Assembly (NCBI RefSeq): GCF_945859705.1
Contig: NC_079135.1
Coordinates: forward strand, 30,057,679 to 30,121,678
Source: Episyrphus balteatus
Taxonomy: Eukaryota; Arthropoda; Insecta; Diptera; Syrphidae
Length of the DNA stretch: 64,000 bases
Direction of reading: 5' to 3'
Position 1 is the first letter of the stretch, and every line of letters begins with the position of its first letter. Of the stretch, positions 49,531 through 62,598 are shown piece after piece. A model generated the notes under the pieces. The model saw nothing but the letters and a program-made list of their open reading frames with translations, did not search any database and had not been told where the DNA came from. A program made the translations under genes and the position numbers.

Positions 49531-52359
49531 ATTTTAGCAAAAATTGTTGACAAAAAATTGATTGACAACGAACGCTATAAATTTTCACCTGGTAATTCGA
49601 TTATTGTTATGAATTATTTTCCCTCAGTAAAACCAACCTTTACACTTTTGATTTTTTATTAAATGATTAATTGTAAGTAAATTCATTAATACTCATAATA
49701 ATCCACCCCTATTTTTGTGATAGAGATTCGCACCACAACAATGCACAAAAATGTCGCTGATCTCTAATGTAACATCGACTGTTGGTGTTTTGTTTACCCT
49801 TAAATGATCTAATTTGCATATTTGTCATAGCTTTCTCTTCTAAGGGGAATCTTATTTATTCTATTTACTAACTATCACTTATTCATCAAATTGCACAATG
49901 ACATCAATCACGAAGGGTAGTAGTGTTAACTATGAATTTCCTGTCAACTTATCATGATCTTCATCATTTCGGAAAATTTATACAATTTTTTCTAATTTAT
50001 TTTTGTGATAAATATGCAAAGTAGGTTGTGATTGATGAAATAAGAAAATTTATTTTTTTTTGTCAGATTTTTTTACCAACCAAACAAATAGGAAAAGGTC
50101 AAATGTGTCACTTAAACCCATATTCATTATTAAGCGCCCTTGTCTCTCCTCATCAAGTGGACACAGAAAATATAACTTTATTAAGAAGCTCTGACCAAAA
50201 CATTGAGCAAACCAACAAAAAACGAGGAAAAAAACAAGATAACGATTATGTGAAAGGATTACTGCAAATTAAACATTAAGTGACGGGAAGCCCTGTGCTG
50301 GTCAAGGATGCTGTAATGCTGACTGTGGCGGCAAATCATTTTTATCTTCTCTTTTTTTCTTCTCAACAAAAGTGTGTAAGCCTACTTTGCCTCTGCGGGA
50401 ATATGGACAAAACAAATTCGCAATCATACAATCAATTTCCTTGCCAGTAATCCTCTTAGCAAACTTTTTTTTTTTTTTAATTTTTATCTAAAAGGCTCTC
50501 TCTATACAGCATCCAGTTTGGACTGGGTTTCGGTCCAGCAGCGCATGGCAAATTATACCGGTTGTGGTCATTCAGATCATATATACCTACTCGGGCGTTA
50601 CCAAATGCGTTACCTTTTTTTTCAAGTCGATTTGGGGTCCTACAGGTTTTTAACAAAAGGTTTTTTTTTGTAATTTTTTAACCAAAACTCATTTTCGCAA
50701 CATGACGTCTGTCCAATTCGAGATGATATATAGGAGCTGATTCGACAGGATTTCGGTAGTAATTCCTATAGACTCCTGGTCCATTTAGGATGACTGAGCT
50801 ACTGTGACAGCTATCAAATTGATACATCGACACAATCGAAGTGACAATTTGAGAACTCATTGTTGTGATCGGCGATTGGTTTGTTTTTGGGTTTTAAATT
50901 CACCCTTTTAGACTGAAAAAGATATTAAATTAAATTAATCCTTTGTGAATCTACGTAACCACACGTGTTAGATTGTCATTTAATTTATTTTGAAAAAAAT
51001 CCTTTTTTGCTTTCGAATGTTGCAGCTGTCTTTTCGTTTGAGATATCATTGACCAAACATTGTTTGATGTTTATGCAAATCGCAAATGACAAGCCATGGA
51101 TGGAGGAGCTGTCAATCCAGACAGAGCCTATCAGCTAATGCAAAAAAAAAAATAAGAAATACAAAACAAGAAATCTATAGAAAAAGGGAAAATACTGTAG
51201 AAGGTATTCGACTGCTTCCACCGCGAATATCATGATGATGTCTGCAGACATTTATATATGCAAATCCTATTCTAGCGAGGCGCTCATGTGTCGTGCGACA
51301 GACAAGTGTGCCTGCCGGCCGGTGTGCGCTGTGTTGGAGCGCACGAAATGAAAAAAAAACTGAAGTCTTCCTTTTAAAGATTATATCCAAGAGAAGCTCC
51401 CAGAGGCTATTAAGGTTTGTAGACACCATCGCGCATCGCCACATCGCACACGGGCACCATTCAGTCGTTTTTTTTTTTTTTTTTTTTTGTTAAACAAAGC
51501 ATTCTTCTATTGAAAGAGCCTGATTTTGCATTCATTTCATGTTGTGTGAGCTCGCTGATGATGGAAGCGAGTTGGTGTGTCGTTTTAAATGAATGGAATT
51601 GAATGAATGAAAGAGTTGAATATGAAGACTTAAGAAACGTTTATTTTTGCAAGACGGAGCGGAGTCGCAAGGAGACAAGAAAGAGGTGTTTAGAATTTGG
51701 CTATATATTTTGCCATTGGAGAAAATTCCAAGAAATTTCTGTGGTTTGTGATGTCTATATCATAACGCATGAGGTCGATCGCACTACCAGTCAAGAGAGT
51801 TACAGTCACCCGGGAGATATTAGCATAACAGAGCGGATGTGCATTTTTGAATGAAAAAAAAAAAAAAAAAAACAAGAGAAGTTTTACGCTAAAACGTAGG
51901 CATACGTTCTTAGTCATGCCAATGCCATTTTTTAACACTGTCACATAAATAATTTCCTCTGAAGAAGTGTGACAATTCATAGAACAAATAATTAGTGTTA
52001 TGATTATTGATGGTCGATGAAAGAACTGTTGTGGAAATGTTTGGACGAAATCTGGACAATCCATAGAAAATCCAACGATTCAGCTGGAAGATAGGATCTT
52101 AAATAGATAAAATGACTTTTTTTTATAGTATGAATCACAACCATTTTAAAAACCAGTTAGTCAGCTAATAATTACACAATTTGTCAAGTTCGCAACGTAA
52201 ACTTTTTAACAATGATATTTGCTGGTAATCCAATGTGGTAGGTTAAAAGTTACTGCCGACAATATTCGGAGATTTAATATTTTTTCCGAATTTGTGGAAA
52301 ATGTTTAAACGATTTCTTCGCAAAAGGCAATAAACTGGAAGAGTATGCTTTATGTTATT
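49531..52359. other. Intergenic, no recognised gene
   Basis: Mostly AT-rich. GC-richer patches lie at 50280-50340, 50510-50610 and 51200-51450. The frames on both strands (50678-50860, 51175-51444, 51603-51854, 51690-52064) carry no domain. No repeat found. Confidence 0.4.
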
Positions 52360-52832
52360 CATATAGTTTTTGGGTCGCTGAATCCAGATTCGAAGTCAAT
52401 TTTACTTTATCACGTCAGGTTCCCGAGATATCCTTAAAAAAACGGCAAAATAAAAAAAAACAAAAGTTCTTATCAGGGGATGCGAATATGTTAATCGTAT
52501 GTTTTTTGGGTCGCTAAAACCAAATCCGAAGTTTATTTTGCCGTATCACGTCAGGTTTTTTAGATACCTATCCTCAAAAAATATCAGATATGAATTTTTC
52601 TGGTTTTGACATTTTTTGAGGATATTTCAAGAAACTGACGTGATACGGCAAAATAGACTTTGAGTTCGGTTTTAGCGACCCAAAGAACATACGACTAACA
52701 TATGCGCATCCCCAGATAAGAACGTTTGTTTTTTTTTTGGGTTTTGACATTTTTTTAAGGATATCTCGGAAACCTCACGTTATAGGGCAAAATTGACATC
52801 GAATCTGGATTCAGCGACCCAAAAACTGTATG
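52360..52832. repeat. Long imperfect hairpin (arms about 222 bp)
   Basis: The left arm, 52360-52582, and right arm, 52611-52832, are inverted copies at an estimated 85% or so, around a 28-base spacer. Landmarks pair in order: TTTTGGGTCGCTGAATCCAG at the outside, GAGATATCCTTAAAAAAA, GGGGATGCGnATATGTTA, GGGTCGCTAAAACC, TTTTGCCGTATCACGTCAG, CCTCAAAAAAT at the inside. Each arm also contains two tandem half-units sharing GGGTCGCT...ACGTnAGG. A transcript would fold into long dsRNA. Confidence 0.92.
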
Positions 52833-55800
52833 TTTAACATTTTTTTGTGACATTTTTTGAGGTTATCTCAAAAACCTGACGTGATGACTATAAGAAAAAC
52901 ATAGTCGCAACCCCAGGTCAGAACTTTTTTCTTTTTTTGTGTGGCTGTGTAACTCTTACACTTGACTAACGGCAAAAAAACATTATTATTAAACAAAAAA
53001 TATGTAACTACGAAAGTATTACTTTTTTAAGAAAATTCAGTAGGAAAATGATAATTTTCAATCAAAATAATTTTAGCAGATCCGATTTAACCAAACAAGA
53101 GTTTTTAGCACACTTCCATAAGCCATAACTCAAAAACTGAAATAAATACCAACTATCGCCATTTCTTGCAACTTAGTTTCCGAAAACTCTCTATAGACTC
53201 CGAATTGATTAATTGATTATTTAAGATTAAATTATCTTAAAGCAAAATGGCATGATTCACTGATTGATTGTTATTATTTCTAGATCCCTACAGTCGTGTT
53301 GAGAACATCTACGCCATTTTGGGCAACGTTCGTTTAGTACAATTTTTAGTGTTATTTCAAATTTGCAGGATATTTAAGTCTATTCACAACTTTAATTAAC
53401 CGTAAATTATAAATTTGAATAATAACAGATGACTGCAGTTAAACTGTATTCTGAGTCAAAAAGTCCAGTCGATTAACTGTGCCCAGAATGACTACAGTAC
53501 CTACCTAAAAAAAGACTGTAGTTATAACAACGCTGAAATACATTTACACGCTGATTCTGAAATATTGCTACGTTATGTCAAACAACAATTTTGAGTGAAG
53601 AAAGTATCATCACATTAAATTTTCAGCGTGACCAACATCAAAATAACAACTATCCATAACCAAAGTGGTGAAATGTTTGGTAAGATAAACCTTCAATTTT
53701 AAGACTTATAACTATACTGATTCTGAGTCTATATCCAATTACAATACCACCAACTAAATGCACCGTGAAAAAGATGCCCTCTTAGGGTTGATTGTTTCGT
53801 ATTTTGAAAATTGTCTGGTTTGCACATTCCTGTGAAAGGACCTTGAATATTTGTTCAATTTCAACACAAACATTATCTTCTATAATGTATGTGGCCAATT
53901 TGTTGGTTACGCAGCAGGAGAGGTTTAGGTTTTTTTTTGGTATTTTTCTTTTCATTGCTATTAGTTTCTTGTTTTTGGTGGTAGTAGTGTTTTGATATGG
54001 TTCGCGATGTTTTAACAAAGAAATGTTGCTTTGAAACTATTTTAACAAGAATCTTAAAGTCCTGGAAATGGTAATAGGTCTTTTATCTATCTTTTATAAG
54101 CTATTGATAGGCATAGAAAAAATAGTTAAAAAAGGCTAGCATGAATGAAATGTGACTATTTGGAACATTCCATCAAAATTTGACGAAAATCCCACCAACA
54201 ATAAAATTTGAAGGCTTTAGTAATTTTTATTTTTATGAATGATAAAATCCACCTGAGTGGCCAATCACTTAACATCATACAAAAATTCACATCAATCGTC
54301 AGGAAGTCAATAAAACTTTCGAATATCCTCCAAAAATCAGTCAGTATGTAGATCTAGTGGGCGCATATTTTAACGGCTGGTACTTAAACACACACAAAAT
54401 TCTATGAAATTCAAAAGAATTCGTGGGTGATTGTATTTTTCATTTTTCCAAAAGAATTAATAATAAATAAATGCGCATTTTTGTATATTAATCGCCTCCA
54501 AAGCTCCCACCATCATCAGCCGACCAAGACCAACAATAACAAAAACCATCAGTAGCGTCAGTACCACCTACCCACCTATATGTCACACAACAGAAGCAGA
54601 GCACGAGGCTCATCATTGACGCACCTCCCCATACCCCATACATATATCTCGTTGTTCGTTGTTCAGTTTTGCCGCCGCGTTTTCGTCGCTTTGGTCTTCT
54701 GTTCTAGCAGGCAGCTATAACAGCCATCAAGCCCCAAAGTCGAGTCGTACTATTACGCTAATCTATATTTAGGAAATGCCTCTCGGATAATATTGGATGG
54801 TATTTTTGGGATTCTCATGGGCAATTTGTGTCATGAATGAAATGTATCTAGTTTAATTCTTGGAGTGCGCGTTAAATATAGACGCGCGGGGGTATTTTTG
54901 GCTCGGCATGTGATCGGGCATCAGAGCACTGCTGGTGGTGGTGGGGTAGCTCTGTTGGACGCTCTATAGGTTAGGTTATAGAGTGCATGGGGCTCTTAAA
55001 AGCGGACTATTTTTGGGTGTTCGCGTAATTTTGGTTCTGAAAGTGTGTGTTTATTTATGTGCCTCGCATTCCGAAGATGGCAAAGTTGATGACGTACGCG
55101 TTCATATATTTGTAATTTGTTTTTTTTTTTTTTTTTTTGCTCACATGAGTTTTTTTGGGGGAAGAACTTTGTTTATTTTGTTTGTTTTTTTTTTTTTTTC
55201 TTCTCTTCACCCGTAATATTTTTTTGTATTTATTTATGCGTAAGTTAATTACCTATGGCACACGAAAATAACAAACAAATTCCAAATCATAAAAACCAAC
55301 AAAACAGAGTGTTTTTCTGGTGAAACAAAAAATTATCATAGACAAAGTAAAAAATCAATATTTTTAAAAACGCCCACGAGGACATTCTTTTTAAACAAAA
55401 ACCAACCTGCTCTAATAAAAACACGTCGGTCGAAATTAGACTGGGAATGTGTGTTTTGTTGTCATTTCTTAATTTAATTCTGCGAACTAATACCTACCTG
55501 GGGGAACTTGGACATTTTAGTTGAATTTTTAGATTGTCCACTTTTAAAGGTCATAATTTATGTTTTCTTTTTTTCTCGTCGTCATTCTTTTAGGATTTAT
55601 TTTCCACGTTTTTAAGGAACAAAAAAGTTGTAAAAACTTATACATATACAGGCTGATCCTTGAAGATAGAAAATGTACAATTTTTTTTTTTTTTGAAAAA
55701 TCCCCATTAATAGGAAAGATGTAGCAGGGTCATGCAATATTCTTTAAGACTATAGCGAAAAAAAAATAACGATCAGCGTTACGTAAGTGAGAACAAAGTA

Positions 55801-56830
55801 ATTTTATTGCATAGCAGTTAAGCAATAATAAATATCTCTCTTTGTGTGATAAAGACGCGAAGATTTGTCTAAACCTCACACATCTAGATATTAGGTACCT
55901 GAAGGGAGAGAGTAGACTTAAATAGCATTCATTATTAGGTAAATGGCTAAGAAAGTTGTAGAAAATTGGCGTGAAAATAAGCGAGTAGTAATTAATTCTA
56001 AGAAATGTTAATGCCCATCTTTATTTATCAAAGAGAAATAAATAAATTAATGGCATTTAGGTTTTACGGAAAGAAATCAGTTGTAGGTACCTACCTAACT
56101 TGTATTTGAAAATTTTAAACACCAGCAATACGAGCTAGGTGATTTCAACAAAAACAAAAATTATGCCAATTATGTAATCTATATGTGAATTTTCAAAGCA
56201 ATTTTTTTTGTTTCATTTAAAAAAGTATTTTTAAAGACATTTACAAGATTTTTTTGTTTACCTTTTTTTCTTGTCAGGACTCGTGGTATGATGATAAATG
56301 CGACTAACAGAAAAAAAGTTCACATATGAAGATTTTGCGGAGTTATTCTCTTTCTTAGCATAAAAACAATCTTTAAAAATCTGAAGAATAAAACTTTTTA
56401 AAGCGTCGATGGGCACACGTCAAAAATAAGTAAGATATCCATATGCATACTTCGAGCGAAAATATGAAATCACTTTCTTGCATTATATTACAGGGAGTGC
56501 AATTTATTGGTGAAGTACCTATTTTTTATTGACCTAAAAATTGAGCTGAATGACAGATAGTAAATTTTTCAGTGTAAAATTTCTATTTCTAATTTTTCAA
56601 GTTTTATGTTTAATAATTTTTATTCTAGCCAAACCCAACTTACAACAATACTTAATACCGCTTCTTTAGAAATCCAATTAACATCTAGCTGTTTAGATTA
56701 CTAAGAGCCGATTTTTCAATCTTCTAATAAATAGTCAGTCAACTGTTCGACGAATAAAATTATAAGGCTCAGAAACAATCAGATAACAACATTGAATTTT
56801 TTAATTAAGAAAAATCTTTCTACAGAATAA
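52833..56830. other. Intergenic, no recognised gene
   Basis: One further partial copy of the hairpin unit (GAGGTTATCTCAAAAACCTGACGTGAT-like, about 52859-52886) follows directly. GC-richer patches at 54500-54770 and 54840-55110 have no domain-bearing frame. The rest is AT-rich with long T runs. Confidence 0.45.
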
Positions 56831-56944
56831 CAAAAAAAAAAAATAAATAAAATGCACGACTGGGGTCGCATGTACTTGCTCCTTTAAGCATAAGAGCAAG
56901 TACATGCGACCCCAGTCGTGCATTTTATTTATTTATTTTTTTTT
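56831..56944. repeat. Perfect hairpin, 50-bp arms, 12-base loop
   Basis: Left arm to 56881, right arm from 56894. The unique core of each arm is GCACGACTGGGGTCGCATG plus TACTTGCTC (or its complement), continuing into an AAATAAATAAAAT tract. No mismatch was seen. The perfection implies a recent snap-back duplication or active gene conversion. Confidence 0.93.
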
Positions 56945-57159
56945 GCTTCAATGTTACAGCTTTTTATTCAAGAAAATTAGGGAAAATTAAAAAAAAAAAT
57001 AAAATATGTTTTTATAATTAAACAAACACCGTTTTAAATGATCTTTTACAAACAAAAAAAAAACAAGTATGCCATTTTATTTATTTAGAAAAAAAAAATC
57101 TGAAATAGTTTTTTAAAAAAATAATTTTTTATATATAAAAATTTTCTAGTATTAAAAAA

Positions 57160-57845
57160 AAAAAAAATTTTTGGTATGCCATTTTGAAGAAATAGTTAAT
57201 TTACACATAAATACGAAATGTAAAAATTTTCATAAACCCGTTTTCAAAGAATTGATTTTTCAAAAAAAATTTTTGAAATATTTTTTAAAAATCCAAAAAT
57301 GTATTTTTTGAAAATTTTCTAAAATTTTAATATTACTTTAACTTGAACGCTTTTGTATAAAAATTTTCGTTGAAATTAGGTTAGTCTTGTACGAGGTATT
57401 CATAAATCAAAGAAAAACCGTTCTATGACAGGTACCGTTAATAACGGCACAAAAAATATTTTTTTTATTTCAAAAGTTGGCTCTTATGTGTAAAAAAAAT
57501 TTTAATCAAAATCGTTAGAGCCGTTTTTGAAAAAAGTTAACTTTTCTATTTCCGTTATATGGCAGGTACCGTTAGTTTTGGTCATAAAAAAAATTTCAAT
57601 TTCTCCTCTAGGGAATCACCAAAAACTGCTAATTACCAAGTTTGAAGAAAATCACTCCTTTAGTTTAGGCTGCAGCTCCAGGTACTTACTGACGGACAGA
57701 CAGACAGACAGACAGAATTGCCGGACCCACTTTTTTGGCATTCTCCATCATCGTAATGTCATATAAAATTATTATCTCAAGTTCGATTTTTTTACGAATC
57801 CTAAACTTGCCCTATAGTACCTATATCGCAAGTAAAAATGTCAAA
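57160..57845 (+). repeat. Dispersed repeat with (GACA)n and conserved 3' end
   Basis: Non-coding block with two GGCAGGTACCGTTA/GACAGGTACCGTTA phrases (57428, 57561), a GACAGACAGACA run at 57691-57715, GCCGGACCCACTTTTTT, and the end TACGAATCCTAAACTTGCC...ATATCGCAAGTAAAAATG. The same end (TACGAATCCTAAACATATTC...ATATCGCAAATGAAAAT) occurs at about 62430-62483. The hairpin at 56831-56944 may be its 5' part. Confidence 0.7.
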
Positions 57846-59030
57846 TTCATAAATATTCAAAATTAAACGTTTTTGTTTTCCCGTGTACCCCTGTATTTTG
57901 TATCGATAATTTTTTCAAAGCAGCTTTGACAGTTGACACAATTTTTTTAATTTTTTTATTCGTCTTTGAAAGATAGTTTTATTTCTGTATTTAAATGTTT
58001 TATTCTAGGAATAAGCTACATACATACATATGTATATCTGACTGTTGAAAAAATTTTTTTTCTCTATCTGGTTAATAAGTACTAACTGACTGTTTAACTG
58101 ACTATTGAAAAATTGGACCTAAGTTACATTTAATTTATTGAAGTTAAAATGGCGCCCGGGTGACTAAATATGTTATATTTTTACTTTTTATTAATTTCTT
58201 ATATTAAAGCAAGAAAGACGTATTTTGCCTTCTTCTTTAGATTACGTTGGTTTTGTGTTTGTTTAAACAAACTTCATTAAAAGAAATCCCTCCAGACCGA
58301 TCAGACTCGAAATATGGAATTAACTTAGAAAATAACCATCCTGATCCAGTTCTCTTTCAATTCATCCAGATTCACATAAAATAAAAACAAACAAAAACAA
58401 ACATCAAATACAGGATGTCCAAAAAGAGAGCCTCTCAAAGACGCCTCCAAAATCAGTGCAAAAAAGCCAAAAACTAACTACCAATTTTGGTGCGAATCTT
58501 CACAGTTCGCAAAAGTGTTTCTCAGAAATGTTCCTTTTTGCACCTGGAAATTGTTTTGGAATCTTAACATATAAGTAAATCCCACACCACCATCGTCACT
58601 TAAAAAGCAAACATCACATCTGAATGATCCTTCTTTACCAAGAGATCTGCGAGTTAACGTCGGAAACTTGTTGGATCAAGTAAAGTAGGTAGTATCCAAA
58701 ATAAATATTTGTTTTTGGATTGGATAATATCTGACAGGAAAGTGGGAGATTCAACACATCTAATTGAAGGTTTCGTCAAGAACAAAAAAAAATTGCTATA
58801 ATCCCACCAGAACGTATACCAAGAAAAAAAAAAAAAAAATATCAACTTAACCTTTATAGCAGTCACAATTTACCATGTAATTTTGGTCAAGATGCGAGAG
58901 ATGCGAAAATTTCAAGAAAAAAAGAAAAACAAGTCAGACTTATTTTTGTTAAGAGTTAATTTTTTGAGCTTAAGTTCGCGCCTCCTATATATGTATTAAA
59001 TCACTCATCTTTAGGCTACTCTCATAGAAT
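57846..59030. other. Intergenic, no gene
   Basis: AT-rich, with no repeat or coding signal I can support. Confidence 0.5.
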
Positions 59031-60110
59031 GCAAAATTTACAATATAATTGCACACCACAGCCAAACTGGCCAACTCGGTAATTTTGCAGTCGAAAGTCA
59101 TAATTAATTGAGAACATTTTATTACCAGCACGGTCCGCCATTTCGCAGCAAAACACTACCAACCAGACTCGTCATAAGGTTTATCGCAAATCGGTGGCTT
59201 CAGCTTCAACTATATCCGACAGAGAGTTAGTTAAGTGTAAGTTTCTGAAGAAGCACAAAAACGAATGCTTAGCGCTAAGGCGCGGTTTTAAGGTAGCCTG
59301 CAATAATTCACCCGCTGGCGTTTTAAGCAAATTTACAAAACAAAAAATATTATTAGCTCCCGTTGGATGTTCGAACTTCAACTTGACCATTCATATGGCA
59401 GTGGCATCAGAAGCTATTGATTTGCTCACACACTTCACTTCATTTGTGAGCGCAGTGGATACAATATTTTAAGGTCTTATTAAAATTCAAACTTTATGAG
59501 CTTGTTCCCCATATATTGAATGCCAGTGAAGCCAGCCCACTTGGCCAACAGAGATTGACCGAATCGTGTCGGTCGGTCGATATTCTTGACTTAAAATTGG
59601 CTTTGTCTTTTTTTCTGTTTGAACGAGTTTCCGCGAAATCCGTATTTAATCTGGTGTGCAGATCCGTGGTTTTAATAACCCCTTTAAGCCAAAATTTCCA
59701 CATATTTGGCGTTGCTAAGTGCCAAAAACTGTTAATGATTCTACACGCGCTTAAGTTTTTTTTTTTTTTTTACTGTTCAGGCAGTGAAACGTGGCAGGAG
59801 GAGTCACACAGAAAAATAAGGGAAACAAAAAAACTGAATTCCATTTATGCAAGTCTTGAGTCTTGACTTTGATGATCGTTACTGATGATCATGCGGTCGT
59901 TCTCGTTATTGTCCTTCATTCATCCGCTTCGACGACCGGATTCGAGAGAGAGGCGTGCGACTGAGGCTATAATTCGTTTCGTTTAACAAAACAAAATCGG
60001 CGATTCATAATGGCAATGATCCGCTGCCGTCTTTTCCGCCGCCGCGCCAGCTTCTATGGAACTCATCATCGGAGGCCGAACTGTAAGGCGATTAAAATTA
60101 GAAGATATGA
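59031..60110. other. Less AT-rich stretch, open on both strands, unexplained
   Basis: 59190-59480 is open on both strands (92 aa plus, 69 aa minus), as is 59494-59866 (116 aa plus, 69 aa minus). Composition differs from the flanks and has CG-containing words. No domain, splice pattern or TIR is recognised. It may be a conserved regulatory block, a decayed transposon or an RNA gene. Confidence 0.35.
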
Positions 60111-61731
60111 GAAAATATTGTGAAGTGATTTGGTGTTGTCTTTTATTTTATTTTTTTAAAGTTTTTTGTTGGCCTTGTTGCTAGCATTCGCGGTCTCGTG
60201 ATTCTCCTCTTTGTAGACTGCTTTTAGGTTATACCGCCTTTGATTCTTAATTCAAATCGCTTTGGTGGCTACTTTTTTTTTTGGAATTGTGATTTTTGTA
60301 TTCAAGTTGTGGGTTCCTTTGTTAGAAACAGTAGAGCAGACGTTAAACAAGTTATCGATACACACGTCAATGTCGCGTCTACACGGACTGTCCGCTGCCG
60401 CCAGTCGAGTAACCTTAGCCTCTCATTAGGACCTGGCAAATTATGATTAGTTTTTTTTTTAGCTTTTTTTTTAACCTTTATTTGATCAAACCGTAGGATT
60501 TGGACTTCAATTTGTAACTTTTGAATTCTGAAAATGTGTTTTTAAAATATTAGATGGTATGTAGCTGCATTAAGAGCTTCTTAATGTGGTATAGCTGATT
60601 AGGGTATTGTTGAATTTGTCTTTCGGCTGTCCTTGAAACTTGACAGCGATTCGCACCTTATTTGAGTAATCCTTTTAGTCATTATCAAAAGGATGTTATG
60701 AACAAGAGAGAAGGGCGTTGGTAATTGGAAGCCCAAAAAAAAATTACTTCTTGAAAAACTCAATAGGATAAGATTGATGTTTCCACACTATTCTTCTTGT
60801 TCATACCGAAAAAGACTTGACCTTTCAATTCAAACACCAAATCAATGAAAGAAATATTGAAAAATGAATCCTTTGTCTCTAGAAAATGAAAAAGAAAAAA
60901 ATGTATAGGTATCCTTCACCGTTATGACCGGAAACAATTATCTCACGTAACTCAGTGGTTTGCTGTATTGCTGCTGATCTTTTTTAAGGAAAAAAGGTAG
61001 GAATCTAATGTTAATCAATAATTTTGTTTTGTTTCCCTTTCTTTTTGTTCGCATGCTGAGCATGGGAACAAAATTAATAGAAAGTGATTGAATCCACCCC
61101 TAAATTGAACAATGATATCCTATCACGGAGTACACAATGTGGTCAACAAGTGGTCCTTTTGCTGGACATCAACAACGGAAGTAGATGAAAAGGAAATCTT
61201 CACAAAACAAGTGGATACTGTTTCATCAATAACAATAATGGTTATGGCTATTCTTTTATGTAGTTGTGATCTGCAGAAGATTTGTAACTTCCAAGTCCAG
61301 TCCAGCGTAATATGAAACAGAAAATTTGTTTGATATTGGCTCATAATGTTTTTTACTGTAAATTGAAAAATGGGGTTTTATAGTGCACTGAAATAAACAT
61401 CTAGGTACTTGAAACTTTTCACTAAAAATTGAAAAAATATGACTGAAATAATTCTAAGGGCAAGTCTTTAAGTAGGTAATAATTTACTCAAAATAAGGTT
61501 ATCGTGAAAATAAATAATTAATAAGCGTTTTTTTTAACTTAATAAGCATTTTTTTCTGTAAAAGAGAGTAGGTACATAAAAAAGAAGGTAAGTAAACTAT
61601 GAATAAACAGAATTCGTAGTAGTAAATCCTGACTTAATTCGAAAATTTAGATGAGATAATACATGATATGCATATAAAATATAGTAAATGCTTTTACTTG
61701 AAAAAGTACCTATGAACTTTTTATCCACATT
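60111..61731. other. Intergenic, no gene
   Basis: AT-rich. A few TAATCC/ATCCTTTT/AAAGGATG words occur around 60667-60695 but do not form a cluster. The opposite-strand frames at 61112-61344 have no domain. Confidence 0.45.
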
Positions 61732-61935
61732 TTGTGCATATCGAACCTAGTTTATATACTTATTAATTTCATATTGCTAGTATTTACTATATTTTTTATG
61801 CATACGGGCCAATGTGAGGAATGCAGAAAGATGTCAGGGAATCAAATTGAACTTTACGAATATTTTCGTTTTAAAAAACCTGGAAAGTTGAATGTCACAA
61901 ATTGCAAGAAAATTTTCGTTCAAAGCCATAGATAA
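61732..61935 (+). CDS. Possible terminal exon of a small secreted peptide (speculative)
   Basis: The frame encodes a strongly hydrophobic stretch (LVYILINFILLVFTIFF), then HTGQ and a polar tail of about 43 residues with three cysteines (CEEC...TNC), ending at TAG-ATAA just before an AATAAA at 61943. This is the layout of a short secreted peptide: signal segment, small mature part and a close poly-A signal. No ATG precedes the hydrophobic part in frame (the frame opens with TTG), so an upstream exon would be needed; a CTAG at about 61747-61750 could be an acceptor. I recognise no family. AT-rich chance frames of this length are common. Confidence 0.18.
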   Translation: MCISNLVYILINFILLVFTIFFMHTGQCEECRKMSGNQIELYEYFRFKKPGKLNVTNCKKIFVQSHR

Positions 61936-62598
61936 AAAAAAAAATAAATACCTAAGCCTTTATTTATTTAATGTACACGGAGATAAAAAAGGTACATGCT
62001 AAAAACAAACGGAATCTGTAATAAACTAAGCGTATTTCTGCATGATTTTTTGCCAAAAATACTGCCGTGTTAAAATTAGTGGACAAATCTTCTTAAAACC
62101 GTGTGCAGAATGTATGCACAAACAAAATTGAAATAACAGAATCCTTTTAAATACAGGTCAACATAATAAATTTCAAAAAAAATAATTAAAATTAAAAATT
62201 AACAAAAAATCATTATGAAGAAAATTCTTATAAAAATGAAATTACGCTCATTTTGATTTTAACAGAGTTTAATTTATTTTTATTATAGAAATCTTATCAT
62301 TTTAAGAAAATGGGATTTAAGAAAAGCATCATCTTGATGTAAACTGCCTTATTTTTTTTCTCCATGTGGAAAGGAAAGAGGCGAACAAACAGACGTAAAA
62401 TTGTTATCTCGGGTTCGACTTTTTGTACGAATCCTAAACATATTCTGTAGTGCCTATTGTCTATGTATATCGCAAATGAAAATTAAAATTTTAATAACTG
62501 AAGCAATTAAGTAGTATTTACGAGCAATGTTTAGATGAAATATGTAGTTATTTGTTATGATACGTTGCCCAGTCATTTTAGTCATTTTTAAGCCCAAT
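61936..62598. other. Intergenic with a fragment of the 57-kb repeat
   Basis: 62385-62490 matches the 3' end of the dispersed repeat at 57.2-57.8 kb (ACAGACGTAAAATTGTTATCTC, then TACGAATCCTAAAC and ATATCGCAAATG). The remainder is plain AT-rich DNA. Confidence 0.6.
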
